Assembly (NCBI RefSeq): GCF_000718095.1
Contig: NZ_JOEI01000036.1
Location: forward strand, 107,416-171,415
DNA: 64,000 bases
Direction of reading: 5' to 3'
DNA from: Streptomyces scopuliridis RB72
GTDB taxonomy: Bacteria; Actinomycetota; Actinomycetes; Streptomycetales; Streptomycetaceae
A program made the translations under genes and the position numbers. Below, in pieces: positions 1 to 9,034 of the stretch. The number at the start of each line of letters is the position of its first letter. The first letter of the stretch is position 1. Below the pieces are notes generated by a model. It searched no databases and was not told the DNA's origin. It worked only from the letters and a program-made list of their open reading frames with translations.

Positions 1-1
1 G

Positions 2-1117
2 GACGCCCCGCTCTCCGCGACCGGACTGCCCGAAGGGGCCGTCTCCGGGATCGCGGTGGTGATCGGCATGCTGCTCGCCTCCGCCGTCCAGATGGTGATC
101 GGCGAACTCGTCCCGAAGAACTGGGCGGTCTCCCGGCCGCTCCAGGTCGCGCGGTTCGTGGCGGGCCCCCAGCATCTCTTCGCCAGCGTGTTCCGGCCGG
201 TGATCTCCCTGCTCAACACCGTCGCCAACCGGCTCGTCCGGCTGCTGGGCGTCGAGCCGACCGATGAACTCGCCTCGGCCCGTACCCCCGGCGAACTGGT
301 CTCCCTGGCCCGCCACTCCGCCCGCGCGGGCACCCTCGAACAGGACACCGCCGATCTGTTCGTACGGACCCTCTCGCTCGGCCGGCTCACCGCGCAGCAT
401 GTGATGACCCCCCGGGTGAAGGTGAGCGCCCTCCAGTCCGACGCGACCGCCGCGGACGTCCTCAACCTCACCCGCGCCACCGGTCTGTCCCGCTTCCCCG
501 TCTACCGGGAGCGCATCGACGAGATCGTGGGCATGGTGCATCTCAAGGACGCGCTCGCGGTGCCGGTGGAGCGGCGGCTGCGCACCCCGGCCGGACGGAT
601 CGCCGTGCCGGCCCTGCTGGTCCCCGAGACCCTGCCCGTGCAGCAGCTCCTTGAGCGGCTGCGCAGCGAGCAGCCGATAGCCATCGTGGTCGACGAGTAC
701 GGCGGTACGGCCGGCGTCGTCACGCTGGAGGACATCATCGAGGAGCTGGTCGGCGAGGTACGCGACGAGCACGACGCCGAGGGCGACGGACGGCCCGAAC
801 TGGCCCCCGTCGCGTCCGAGGACGGCCGCCCCGCGTGGGACGCGGACGGCAGCGCCCGGGTCCTCACCCTGCGGCGGATCGGACTCGACGTACCCGAGGG
901 GCCGTACGAGACCCTCGCGGGCCTCGTCGCCGATCTGCTGGGCCGTATCCCGGCCCCCGGCGACCGGGCGGAGCTGCCGGGCTGGCGGCTCTCCGTACGC
1001 CAGGTGGACCGCTACCGGGCCGAACGGGTCCGGCTAGTACGCACCGCCGAGCTTCCGGCCGGCGCCCCGGCCGAGCAGCGGACCGGCGTGCCGGCGATGG
1101 CGGAGGGCCCCCGATGA
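2..1117 (+). CDS. Hemolysin/CNNM-CorC family membrane protein (5' partial)
   Basis: This reading frame is open from the window edge, so the N-terminus and probably part of the DUF21 membrane domain are missing. The visible 371 residues start inside a hydrophobic segment followed by the motif IGELVPKNW, typical of DUF21 proteins. A CBS-domain pair follows (roughly residues 120-250, with HVMTPR and VVDEYGGTAGVVTLEDI), then a CorC/HlyC C-terminal domain. Family members are proposed to act in Mg2+/Co2+ efflux or membrane integrity; the older name hemolysin is misleading. The stop overlaps the next gene's start as ATGA, so the two paralogues are probably translated together and may form a heterodimer. 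Confidence 0.9.
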   Translation, partial: DAPLSATGLPEGAVSGIAVVIGMLLASAVQMVIGELVPKNWAVSRPLQVARFVAGPQHLFASVFRPVISLLNTVANRLVRLLGVEPTDELASARTPGELVSLARHSARAGTLEQDTADLFVRTLSLGRLTAQHVMTPRVKVSALQSDATAADVLNLTRATGLSRFPVYRERIDEIVGMVHLKDALAVPVERRLRTPAGRIAVPALLVPETLPVQQLLERLRSEQPIAIVVDEYGGTAGVVTLEDIIEELVGEVRDEHDAEGDGRPELAPVASEDGRPAWDADGSARVLTLRRIGLDVPEGPYETLAGLVADLLGRIPAPGDRAELPGWRLSVRQVDRYRAERVRLVRTAELPAGAPAEQRTGVPAMAEGPR

Positions 1118-2214
1118 GCGCCCTGCAACTCGTCTTCGCCCTGCTGCTCGTCCTGGCCAACGGCTTCTTCGTCGGCGCCGAGTTCGCCCTCGTCTCCGTA
1201 CGCCGCAGCCAGATCGAACCGCACGCCGCGCGCGGCTCCGCGCGGGCCAGACAGGTGCTGCACGGTCTGGAGAATCTGCCGCAGATGATGGCGGCCGCGC
1301 AGTTCGGCATCACCATCTGCTCGCTGACCCTCGGCGCGGTCGCCGAGCCCACGGTGGCGCATCTGCTGGAGCCCGTCTTCCACGCCGCCCATATGCCCGA
1401 GGGGCTGATCCATCCACTGGGCTACGTCATAGCCCTCGCGCTGGTCGTCTTCCTGCATCTGGTCATCGGCGAGATGGTCCCGAAGAACCTCGCCATGGCC
1501 GCGCCCGAGAAGACCGCGCTCTGGTTCAGCCCCGGTCTGGTCGGCTTCGCCCGGCTGTGCCGCCCGGTGACGGCCGGACTGGGCGCCTGCGCCCGGCTGG
1601 TGCTGCGGGCCTTCCATGTCGAGCCCAAGGACGAGGTGGAGGCGGTCTTCACCAGCGAGCAGCTCAACCGGCTCGTCGAGGACTCGGGCCAGGCGGGACT
1701 GCTCGAACCGGAGGCGCAGGAACGGCTGGAGGACGCCCTGGAGCTGGGCAGCCGCCCGGTCACGGACGTGCTCCTGACCCGCGCCTCCCTGGTGACGGTG
1801 ACCCCCGCGGTCACCCCGCGCGAGATCGAGGAGCTGACGGTACGCACCGGCTACTCCCGCTTCCCGGTCTGCGCGGAGGGCGGCGGCGCCTTCATGGGCT
1901 ATCTGCACGTCAAGGACGTCCTCGATCTGGAAGCCGGTGAGCGGGCCGTGCCGCAGCATGTCTGGCGGCCGATGGCGACGCTGCGGGCGGAACTCCCGCT
2001 GGACGACGCGCTCACCGTGATGCGCCGCGCGGCCACGCACTTGGCGCAGGTCGCGGACGCGTCCGGCCGGGTGCTCGGGCTGGTGGCGCTGGAGGACGTA
2101 CTGGAAATGCTGGTCGGTGAGGTACGCGACCCGTCCCACCGCGCGACGGCGCCCAAGGCGGCCCTGGTGGGTGAACAGCGTACGGACCAGGCGGATCAGG
2201 TCCTGGCGCGCTGA
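1114..2214 (+). CDS. Hemolysin/CNNM-CorC family membrane protein
   Basis: This 366-residue protein is a paralogue of the gene just upstream. I chose the ATG at 1114 because it forms the ATGA overlap and because the hydrophobic DUF21 segment (LQLVFALLLVLANGFFVGAE) begins right after it. DUF21 membrane segments occupy about residues 1-190 and include IGEMVPKNLA; two CBS motifs follow (about 210-340), the second containing VLGLVALEDVLEMLVGEVRD. It ends soon after the CBS pair, so it seems to lack the CorC_HlyC tail present in its partner. A role in ion transport or membrane integrity is inferred from the family only. Confidence 0.9.
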   Translation: MSALQLVFALLLVLANGFFVGAEFALVSVRRSQIEPHAARGSARARQVLHGLENLPQMMAAAQFGITICSLTLGAVAEPTVAHLLEPVFHAAHMPEGLIHPLGYVIALALVVFLHLVIGEMVPKNLAMAAPEKTALWFSPGLVGFARLCRPVTAGLGACARLVLRAFHVEPKDEVEAVFTSEQLNRLVEDSGQAGLLEPEAQERLEDALELGSRPVTDVLLTRASLVTVTPAVTPREIEELTVRTGYSRFPVCAEGGGAFMGYLHVKDVLDLEAGERAVPQHVWRPMATLRAELPLDDALTVMRRAATHLAQVADASGRVLGLVALEDVLEMLVGEVRDPSHRATAPKAALVGEQRTDQADQVLAR

Positions 2215-2249
2215 CAGGACGCTCAGGCTCCGCCCGGCGAACCGAGCCC

Positions 2250-4163
2250 TCAAAGAGGGGGTATGTCTTGAGGGCCGCGGTTCGCCGGGCCGCGGCCCGA
2301 GAGCACCTCGCCGTACGCCTGCATCAGATCCGGCAGCCGCAGCGTGGCCAGATCGTCGCGGGTCGGCGTGCCGCTGTAGCCGGAGAGCCGCAGATCGCGG
2401 TACGCGCAGCTCTTCTCGTACAGCGTCCGGACGAACCGGCCGTTGCCCAGCTCGTCGATCCATCCCTGGTCGACCACATGCCCGCTGATCGAGCGCAGCT
2501 CGTCCGCGGACTCCTCGTCCCAGACGTCCCCGTTCTCCGCGGCCAGCACGCCGCCGATGGCGGTCAGCTCCAGCGGCCGGTAGCTGGGGAAGTCGACCCG
2601 GCTGGTGAAGCGCGAGGAGAGGCCCGGATTGGTGGCGAGCAGCCGGTCCATGCCCTCCGGATAGCCGGCCAGGATGACCACGAGATGGTCGCGGTTGTCC
2701 TCGGCGCGCTTCAGCAGCACCTGAAGGGCCTCGTCGCCGTACGCGTCACCCTTGCTGTAGCCCGAGTTGGAGAGGCTGTACGCCTCGTCGACGAAGAGCA
2801 CCCCGCCGATCGCCGAGTCGATCAGCTCATTCGCCTTGACGGCGGTCTGGCCCAGGAACTCGCCCACCAGATCGGCCCGCTGGGCCTCGACCAGATGGTC
2901 CCCGCCGAGCAGCCCCAGGGCATAGAAGATCCGGCCGAGAATCCGGGCCACGGTGGTCTTGCCGGTGCCGGAAGGGCCCGAGAAGACAAAGTGACGTTTC
3001 GGCGGCTGGACGGGCAGCCCCTGGCCGGCCCGCAGCCGCGCCATGTGCAGCTGTGCCGTCGCCGCCTTGACCTGCCGTTTCACCGGCTCCAGACCCACCA
3101 TCCGCTCCAGCTCGGCAAGGGCCTCGGCGAGCAGCGCCGGATCCGTCGGGCCGTCCGGGAAGCGCGGCGGAGCGGGTGACACGGGCGGCGGCGCCTTCTC
3201 CCGTACGCTGTCGGGCGCCGGGGGCGGGGTGACACCGCCCACCTGGGGCTGGGCCTCGTTGCCGAGCCGTACGTCGGAGCCGGCCGAGCCCTCCGGCTCG
3301 CCCCCGGATTCCGTCGCGCCCGCCGTGTCCGCCACGTCCTGGCCGAGACCCGCCCGCGCGACCGAGGCGATCCCCACCGGATCGTCCGGTCCTTCGTACC
3401 CGTCGGAATCGGTGATCGCGGCGAGCCGGGCCGCGGTGTCCATGAACGCCGGATCCAGCCGGTGCACGGCCCGGTAGAGCGGCAGCGCGGCGGCGCTGCG
3501 TCCGGTGCCCTCATGGGCGCGGGCCAGCCAGTAGCGCAGCTCCTTGCGCTGCGGCTGCTCGCTGCGGCAGCGCATCAGCGCGGTGGACAGCAGCGGCTCC
3601 GCCTGTCCGTACATCTCCAGCCGCACCCGCGCCATCCCGCCGAAGAGCCCGGCCTCGATCCCCAGCAGCGGATCATGGACGAGCGGTTCGGTGTGGCGCA
3701 CCAACTGGTCCCAGTCCTTGACCAGATAGGCGCGGCAGGCGTGCAGGAAGCGCACCTGAGGATCGGCGTCCACCGGCGGCAGCCCCGCGAGGGCCCGGTC
3801 CAGCTCCGGCACATGGCGGCCGTCCAGCCAGTGCGAGGCATGGGCGAGCAGCAGATCGCGCCCGCTCTCCAGCACCGGCTGCACCCACCAGCCGAGCCAG
3901 TACCAGGAGTTGAGGGTACGGCGGTGGCGGGAGCGCTGCTCGCCGAAGCGGTCGCGGTGGCGGTACATCCGCAGCAGGGCGGTGGTGGTGTCGACGCGCA
4001 GCGCGTGCAGCCCGAGCCAGCCGTCGGCCATCCCGGGATCGAGCCGTACGGCGGCCCTGAACTCTTCCTCCGCCTGGGGATAGGCCCCCATCGTGTAGGC
4101 GTCCACACCGCGCACCCAGGCGAGGTCGGCCGGGGCTTGCGTGCCCTGCGTGCCGATATCCAT
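2250..4163 (-). CDS. TPR-containing AAA ATPase (EccA/CbbX-like)
   Basis: This 637-residue protein has an N-terminal helical TPR-like region (about 1-270), a Pro/Gly-rich linker (about 270-355) and a C-terminal AAA module. The Walker A motif GPSGTGKTT lies near residue 396 and Walker B LFVDEAY near 454, with a downstream arginine-rich sensor region. This layout resembles EccA of type VII secretion and the CbbX/SpoVK AAA group. The start ATG at 4163 has a GGGGGA ribosome site; a longer frame exists upstream but has low-complexity sequence. No ESX secretion genes are adjacent, so a secretion role is only a possibility. It faces the upstream CNNM genes tail to tail. Confidence 0.85.
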   Translation of the reverse strand: MDIGTQGTQAPADLAWVRGVDAYTMGAYPQAEEEFRAAVRLDPGMADGWLGLHALRVDTTTALLRMYRHRDRFGEQRSRHRRTLNSWYWLGWWVQPVLESGRDLLLAHASHWLDGRHVPELDRALAGLPPVDADPQVRFLHACRAYLVKDWDQLVRHTEPLVHDPLLGIEAGLFGGMARVRLEMYGQAEPLLSTALMRCRSEQPQRKELRYWLARAHEGTGRSAAALPLYRAVHRLDPAFMDTAARLAAITDSDGYEGPDDPVGIASVARAGLGQDVADTAGATESGGEPEGSAGSDVRLGNEAQPQVGGVTPPPAPDSVREKAPPPVSPAPPRFPDGPTDPALLAEALAELERMVGLEPVKRQVKAATAQLHMARLRAGQGLPVQPPKRHFVFSGPSGTGKTTVARILGRIFYALGLLGGDHLVEAQRADLVGEFLGQTAVKANELIDSAIGGVLFVDEAYSLSNSGYSKGDAYGDEALQVLLKRAEDNRDHLVVILAGYPEGMDRLLATNPGLSSRFTSRVDFPSYRPLELTAIGGVLAAENGDVWDEESADELRSISGHVVDQGWIDELGNGRFVRTLYEKSCAYRDLRLSGYSGTPTRDDLATLRLPDLMQAYGEVLSGRGPANRGPQDIPPL

Positions 4164-4535
4164 CAGGTCCCCCACAAACCGTGCCCCCGGAATGTCCCGC
4201 CGGGCGGGCGCCCGCCGGCAGCGTGCCGAACCACCTTGTCGCGGACGGGAATTGACCGCACCGAGAGGCATCGTACCTGCGCAGAGGGTGTGCGACTAAG
4301 GGCACCGGAGCGTGCGCGGACCAGTGACCCAGGGTGAGCACGGGAGGGGTACGGCGCGGGGGAGGGAGGCGGCGGGCAGGTGCGAAGGGCAGAACGAAGC
4401 CCCCGATCACGGGGGAACAACCGGGGGCTTCGCGTCCGCGGCGGCTCCGAAAAGCCGCACATTAAGAACGTAAGACCTGTCCCGCCCCTCGGTCAAGCCG
4501 AGTTGGACACTCTCCGGGGGTCGATTTCCGACTGC
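4164..4535. other. 372-bp intergenic region, no gene seen
   Basis: This region separates two minus-strand genes. It holds the hairpin listed separately (4395-4432), a second small stem (4441-4446 with 4453-4458), and a possible minus-strand promoter for the AAA gene: TTAGTC at 4299-4294, an 18-bp spacer, and TACGAT at 4275-4270. The -35 match is poor. No convincing coding frame or tRNA was found. Confidence 0.4.
4395..4432 (-). terminator. Hairpin terminator after uridine kinase gene
   Basis: CGAAGCCCCCG (4395-4405) and CGGGGGCTTCG (4422-4432) form a perfect 11-bp inverted repeat around a 16-base loop. It lies about 100 bp downstream of the minus-strand kinase stop. There is no T-tract, as is usual in Streptomyces. 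Confidence 0.6.
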
Positions 4536-5165
4536 TCAGTATGGAGGCCGAAGCCGATCACCCTGTGTGACGGTCCGGTCCGCCCTCGCGGTCGTCAGAG
4601 GTCCCGTGCGTATCACGTACCCCATCTGCCGCTCGGTTACCAGGGCATCGGCGAAGGGCCGCGAGGGGTCCGCCGCGAAATGGCGTGTCTCCGCCGTCGT
4701 CCATGCGTCCCAGAAGGAGGACAGCGCGAGCCCGTCGCGCAGGCGGCCCCGCTCCCAGGACTCCTCCGCGCCCCGGTCCATCCAGAACAGCCGGGCGAGA
4801 TACGGCCGCAGCGCCCGCCGCCCGGCCCCCACGCCCTCGATGATCACCACGGGGGCGGCCGGCAGCGGACGCGGCGCGGTGAACCGCCGCAGCGTCCAGT
4901 CGTACGGCGCGTAGCGCGCGCTCGCGCCGCGCGAGAACGGCTCGATGACCTGCGCGCCGAGCCGTTCCCCCCACGCGAAGAACTGCTCGTGGGTCGCCAG
5001 GTCGTCGAGCCGCAGTACGGGCGCCCCGGCCAGCTCCGCCGACAGCCGCGTCGCGAAGGTGCTCTTGCCGGAGCCCGCGTGCCCGTCGACCGCGATCAGC
5101 CGGACGGGACCGCAGGAGGGCGGCAGAGTGCGCAGCGCCGCGGCGGATTCGGTCAGGTCGTTCAC
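4536..5165 (-). CDS. Uridine kinase-like P-loop kinase
   Basis: This 209-residue protein carries a Walker A motif GHAGSGKST (about residues 28-36) close to the N-terminus, followed by VLRLDDLATHEQFFAW, which resembles the substrate-lid region of the uridine kinase/PRK family. Another core motif is VVIIEGVGAGRRALRPY. It probably phosphorylates a nucleoside or related small molecule in the cytoplasm; the exact substrate cannot be read. I chose the GTG at 5165, which begins just before the conserved fold; the frame extends further upstream into sequence without family features. It is divergent from the exported peptidase gene. Confidence 0.8.
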   Translation of the reverse strand: MNDLTESAAALRTLPPSCGPVRLIAVDGHAGSGKSTFATRLSAELAGAPVLRLDDLATHEQFFAWGERLGAQVIEPFSRGASARYAPYDWTLRRFTAPRPLPAAPVVIIEGVGAGRRALRPYLARLFWMDRGAEESWERGRLRDGLALSSFWDAWTTAETRHFAADPSRPFADALVTERQMGYVIRTGPLTTARADRTVTQGDRLRPPY

Positions 5166-5403
5166 CCGTCCCACCCTACGAGGCCGCGCCCCACGCGTCC
5201 GGAGGTGGCCGCTGCCGCAGGTCACGCCACTGGTGAAGACCAATATTGGTGGGCCGACGCGGGCCGAATCGCTGGCAGAGGCCCACCGCGAACCGCGATA
5301 GTGGACGACTGTCGAACAGCCGTCATCTCTCCGCGCTCTCCCGTATCTCCACCGTTCTCCCCGCTCATTCCCCTGTTCTCTCCGCCTTCGACCGGAGGTT
5401 CTC

Positions 5404-6798
5404 ATGACCAGCCCCACCTCGCGCAGAACCGTGCTGGCCGCCGCACTCGCGGCCGTCGCGGGCACCGGAGCGGCGGGCGCGGTCCCGGCCGCCGCCGCTT
5501 CCGCCCCGACGCGGGACCCGGCCCCCGCCTCACCCCCCTCCACGGCTTCCACCAGGGCGAACCCTCTCGTGGACAACGCCTTCTGGACCTCGTACGCCGA
5601 CTGGCGCGCCGGTACCGCGAAGGGCACCCGCGCGCTGCCCGGCGCCCGGCCCTCACTGGTGATCGGCGCCCCGGCGGGCCGTACCGACTACGCCGATCCG
5701 CATACCGGCACGACCACCACCTGGGAATACGGGACCTGGACCTCACCGCTGCACCGCTCGAAGGTCCCCGCCACCGAGGTGATCGCCTCCTGGAACGCAC
5801 GGACCCCGGCCGGCACCTGGCTCCAGATCGAACTGCGCGGCCAGTACGCCGATGGCACCGAGACCCCCTGGTACGTGATGGGCCGCTGGACCGCGGGCGA
5901 CGGCGAGGGGGACATCCGGCGTACGTCCGTCGACGGCCAGAGCGACGGGCGCAGCAGTATCTGGACCGACACCTTCTCGGTGGACGACGCGGCCAGCGGG
6001 CTGCGCCTCGCCTCGTACCGGCTGCGGCTCACCCTCTACCGCAGGCCGGGCAGCACGCTCACGCCGGTGGTGCACCGGGTGGGCGCGATGGCCTCCGACG
6101 TCCCGGACCGGTTCACCGTCCCGGCGTCCGCACCGGGGCTCGCCCGCGAGCTGATCGTGCCGCGCTACTCGCAGAACACCCATGCCGGGCAGTACCCCGA
6201 GTACGACAACGGCGGCGAGGCCTGGTGCAGCCCCACCTCCTCGCAGATGATCATCGAGTACTGGGGGCGCCGGCCCACCGCCGACGATCTCGCCTGGGTG
6301 AACCCGGACTTTGCCGACCCCCAGGTCTGCCACGCGGCCCGGTTCACCTACGACTACCAGTACGAGGGCTGCGGCAACTGGCCCTTCAACGCCGCGTACG
6401 CCACCACCTACCGGGACATGAGCGCGGCCGTGACCCGGCTGGGCTCGCTCACCGACGTGGAGACCCTCATCCGCGCCGGTATCCCCGTGATCACCTCGCA
6501 GTCCTTCCTCAAGGAGGAGCTGACGGGGGCGGGTTACGGCACCTCGGGCCATCTGATGACCGTGATCGGCTTCACGGCCGGCGGCGATGTGATCGCCAAT
6601 GACCCCGCCTCGCCGGACAACCCGGCCGTACGCCGTGTCTACCGGCGCTCGGAATGGGAGAACATCTGGCTGCGTACCAAGCGGTACAACGCCTCCGGCA
6701 AGGTGGCCTCCGGCACGGGCGGTGTCTGCTACGTCTACTGGCCCGCCGAGCCGGACGCGGCCCAGCGCCGGGCCCTGCGGTCGGTGGGCCTGCTCTGA
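5404..6798 (+). CDS. Exported C39-like cysteine peptidase
   Basis: The 464-residue protein begins with a signal containing SRRTVLAA followed by an alanine-rich hydrophobic stretch, consistent with Tat or Sec export. The middle (about 60-240) is a beta-rich region of unknown function. The C-terminal half has a Peptidase_C39_2-type domain: the candidate catalytic Cys is in EAWCSPTSSQM (about residue 275), the His in SGHLMTVIGF (about 383), and an Asp follows in VIANDPAS. The ATG is preceded by GGAGG. It likely acts outside the cell on peptides or peptidoglycan, although the substrate is unknown. A strong terminator follows at 6815-6848. Confidence 0.85.
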   Translation: MTSPTSRRTVLAAALAAVAGTGAAGAVPAAAASAPTRDPAPASPPSTASTRANPLVDNAFWTSYADWRAGTAKGTRALPGARPSLVIGAPAGRTDYADPHTGTTTTWEYGTWTSPLHRSKVPATEVIASWNARTPAGTWLQIELRGQYADGTETPWYVMGRWTAGDGEGDIRRTSVDGQSDGRSSIWTDTFSVDDAASGLRLASYRLRLTLYRRPGSTLTPVVHRVGAMASDVPDRFTVPASAPGLARELIVPRYSQNTHAGQYPEYDNGGEAWCSPTSSQMIIEYWGRRPTADDLAWVNPDFADPQVCHAARFTYDYQYEGCGNWPFNAAYATTYRDMSAAVTRLGSLTDVETLIRAGIPVITSQSFLKEELTGAGYGTSGHLMTVIGFTAGGDVIANDPASPDNPAVRRVYRRSEWENIWLRTKRYNASGKVASGTGGVCYVYWPAEPDAAQRRALRSVGLL

Positions 6799-6814
6799 CG
6801 CGTCCGTTCTCCCC

Positions 6815-6848
6815 GGGCGGCCGGAGGAACCGTCTCCTCCGGCCGCCC
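6815..6848 (+). terminator. Strong hairpin terminator after C39 peptidase gene
   Basis: The arms at 6815-6828 and 6835-6848 are perfectly complementary over 14 bp (GGGCGGCCGGAGGA), with a 6-base loop. It lies 17 bp after the peptidase stop and isolates that gene from the downstream TetR gene. Confidence 0.8.
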
Positions 6849-6927
6849 GCGGCGGCCCGGGACCGCTCTGCGATACTGCGGGCGATCGTGCGCAGACCCC
6901 GTGGCAGCCGGAGACCAGGACGCGAAT

Positions 6928-7605
6928 GTGAATCGCAGTGAACAGCGTGGCAGCTCCGAACGCTCCCAGGCGCGGCGCTCCGAACTCATCGCGACCGGCC
7001 GGAAGTTGTTCGCCGACACCTCGTACGACGCGCTGTCGATGGATGACATCGCCCAGCACGCCGGGGTCGCCAAGGGGCTGATCTACTACTACTTCAAGAA
7101 CAAGCGCGGCTACTACCTCGCCATCGTCGAGGACTCGGTCGCCGAACTCGTCTCGCTCGCCTCGGGCGGCGCCGAACTCCCGCGCACCCAGCGGGTACAG
7201 CGCACGGTCGAGGCGTATCTCCGTTTCGCCCAGTACAACGAGGCGGCGTACCGCACCATCATCACGGGCGGCGTCGGCTTCGACACCCAGGTCCAGGCGA
7301 TCCGCGACGCCGTACGGACGGGGCTGGTCTCCACGGTCGCCCAGGGCGCGTACGGCCGCTCCGACATCCCGCCGATCGCCCGGCTCGCGCTGCTCGGCTG
7401 GCTCAGCAGCGTCGAGTGGCTCACGCTCGAATGGCTGGAGTACCAGCACGACCTGCCGCGGGAGATCCCCCGCGATCTGCTGGTACGGATGCTGCGCCAC
7501 ACGCTGAACACGATCGAGGAATTCTCCCCGGAGTGCCCCGCGCCGCCGCCGGACCTCGACTGGCGCCCCTTCACGGGCCTCGATGAGGACCCCTCACAGC
7601 CATAA
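6928..7605 (+). CDS. TetR family transcriptional regulator
   Basis: This 225-residue protein has a classic TetR N-terminal helix-turn-helix (about residues 20-65), including DIAQHAGVAKGLIYYYFKNK. The C-terminal ligand domain continues through a helix containing WLSSVEWLTLEWLEYQ. I selected the GTG at 6928 because AGGA lies 7 bases upstream; an in-frame GTG at 6901 is possible. The target is unknown: neither the upstream peptidase nor the convergent chitinase is an obvious partner, and a divergent target gene is absent. Confidence 0.9.
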   Translation: MNRSEQRGSSERSQARRSELIATGRKLFADTSYDALSMDDIAQHAGVAKGLIYYYFKNKRGYYLAIVEDSVAELVSLASGGAELPRTQRVQRTVEAYLRFAQYNEAAYRTIITGGVGFDTQVQAIRDAVRTGLVSTVAQGAYGRSDIPPIARLALLGWLSSVEWLTLEWLEYQHDLPREIPRDLLVRMLRHTLNTIEEFSPECPAPPPDLDWRPFTGLDEDPSQP

Positions 7606-7610
7606 GCCGC

Positions 7611-7644
7611 CGGGGGCGGGGGCCGCTGAGGCTCCCCGCCCCCG
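7611..7644. terminator. Bidirectional terminator between tetR and chitinase genes
   Basis: CGGGGGCGGGG (7611-7621) and CCCCGCCCCCG (7634-7644) form an 11-bp perfect stem with a 12-base loop between two convergent genes. Confidence 0.75.
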
Positions 7645-7677
7645 ACGGGCCGTCGGCGCGATCCCGTCGCGCGGTCC

Positions 7678-8913
7678 CTAGTTGATCGACTTGATCAGCT
7701 CACCGTCGGTGGTGTCCCCGCTCAGCTCCCAGAAGAAGGTGCCGCCCAGCCCCTGCTGGTTCTTGTACGCCATCTTCCCGGCGATGGTGGCGGGGGTGTC
7801 GTAACTCCACCACTGGCTGCCGCAGTAGGCGTACGCGGTCCCGCCGACCGTGCCGTTGGCCGGGCAGGAGGTCTTCAGGATCTTGTAGTCCTCGATGCCC
7901 GCCTCGTACTTCCCCGGCGCCGCGCCCGTCGCGCTGCCGCCCGGCTCCTTCTGCGTCACACCGGTCCAGCCGCGCCCGTAGAAGCCGATGCCCAGCAGCA
8001 GCTTCTCGGCCGGGACACCCAGCCCCTTGAGCTTGGTGATGGCCGCGTCGGAGTTGAAGCCCTCGGTCGGGATGCCCGGGTACGACGTGAGCGGCGAGTG
8101 CGGGGCGGTGGGGCCCTGCGCCGCGAACGCGCCGAAGAAGTCGTACGTCATCGGGTTGTACCAGTCGAGGTACTGCGCGGCGCCTGCGTAGTCGGCGGCG
8201 TCGATCTTCCCGCCGTCCGAGCCGTCGGCGGTGATGGCCGCCGTCACCAGGTCGGAACCGAACTCGGTACGCAGCGCGGAGGCCAGGTTCCTGAACGCGT
8301 CACGACCGCTCGCGTCACAGGTCAGACCGCAGGCGTTGGGGTACTCCCAGTCGATGTCGATCCCGTCGAAGACATCGGCCCAGCGCGGGTCCTCGACCAG
8401 CGCGCGGCAGGACTGCGCGAACGCGGCCGGGTTCTTCGCCGCCTCGGTGAAGCCACCCGACCAGGACCAGCCGCCGAAGGACCAGATCACCTTGAGACCG
8501 GGGTGCTGCGCCTTGAGCTTGCGCAGCTGGTTGAAGTTGCCGCGCAGCGGCTGGTCCCAGGTGTCGGCGACGCCGTCGACGGACTGATCGGCGGTGTAGG
8601 CCTTCTCGTAGTCGGCGTACGAGTCGCCGATCACGCACTTCCCGCCGGTGACATTGCCGAACGCGTAGTTGATATGCGTGAGTTTGGCGGCGGAGCCGGA
8701 GGTCTCGATGTTCTTGACGTGGTAATTCCGGTCGTAGACGCCCCAGTTGGTGAAGTAGCCGACCACCTTGCTGCCGGCCGCGGCCGTGGTGGTGGAGGCC
8801 TCGCCGGCGGACGCGCTGCCCGCTCCGGAGAGCAGGGTCACGCCGAGGACGGCGGTACACGCGGCGGCGATCAGCGCGCGGAACCGGGCGCGGGGACGGT
8901 GGAGTCTGAGCAC
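7678..8913 (-). CDS. Secreted GH18 chitinase
   Basis: This 411-residue protein starts with a basic and hydrophobic signal peptide (about residues 1-36, cleavage near SASAGEA). The rest is a single glycoside hydrolase family 18 catalytic domain with the signature DGIDIDWEYPN (about 178-188), in which the Glu is the proton donor. Later motifs YNPMTYDFFGAF and GLGGTFFWELSGDT complete the barrel. No chitin-binding or fibronectin domain is present. It should hydrolyse chitin outside the cell. Its promoter contains two DasR-type repeats, so it is expected to respond to N-acetylglucosamine or chitin breakdown products. The position beside an acyl-CoA dehydrogenase fits the ChiD locus of other Streptomyces, a comparison from memory. 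Confidence 0.93.
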   Translation of the reverse strand: MLRLHRPRARFRALIAAACTAVLGVTLLSGAGSASAGEASTTTAAAGSKVVGYFTNWGVYDRNYHVKNIETSGSAAKLTHINYAFGNVTGGKCVIGDSYADYEKAYTADQSVDGVADTWDQPLRGNFNQLRKLKAQHPGLKVIWSFGGWSWSGGFTEAAKNPAAFAQSCRALVEDPRWADVFDGIDIDWEYPNACGLTCDASGRDAFRNLASALRTEFGSDLVTAAITADGSDGGKIDAADYAGAAQYLDWYNPMTYDFFGAFAAQGPTAPHSPLTSYPGIPTEGFNSDAAITKLKGLGVPAEKLLLGIGFYGRGWTGVTQKEPGGSATGAAPGKYEAGIEDYKILKTSCPANGTVGGTAYAYCGSQWWSYDTPATIAGKMAYKNQQGLGGTFFWELSGDTTDGELIKSIN

Positions 8914-9004
8914 GGGATCTCCTCGTGGGGGAGGAAGAGCGAGAGTGGGGGGACAGCGAAGCCATGGCGTTGACTTGGCATGAACGCGAAACGCGTTGAG
9001 GTGG

Positions 9005-9034
9005 ACGTTAGAAGGACTAGACCACTGCGGTCAA
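9005..9034 (-). promoter_or_regulatory. Chitinase promoter
   Basis: On the minus strand TTGACC (9034-9029) and TAACGT (9010-9005) are separated by exactly 18 bp, a good vegetative promoter. Transcription would start near 8998, leaving a leader of roughly 85 bases before the chitinase ATG. One operator repeat fills the spacer and the second overlaps the -35 region. Confidence 0.7.
9011..9026 (-). promoter_or_regulatory. DasR-type operator (dre), promoter spacer copy
   Basis: Read on the minus strand the site is AGTGGTCTAGTCCTTC, which agrees at 11 of 16 positions with the DasR consensus ACTGGTCTAGACCACT and keeps the core TGGTCTAG. It lies between the -10 and -35 elements, where a bound repressor would block RNA polymerase. 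Confidence 0.65.

Noticed and set aside
4433..4535. Possible tRNA or small RNA next to the hairpin before the kinase stop
   Set aside because: No cloverleaf could be folded and there is no T-arm consensus; only short stems were seen.
4380..6602. Open frame of 740 codons on the plus strand across the kinase and peptidase genes
   Set aside because: It crosses a kinase gene with a clear P-loop and a peptidase with a signal peptide; the translation has no family features.
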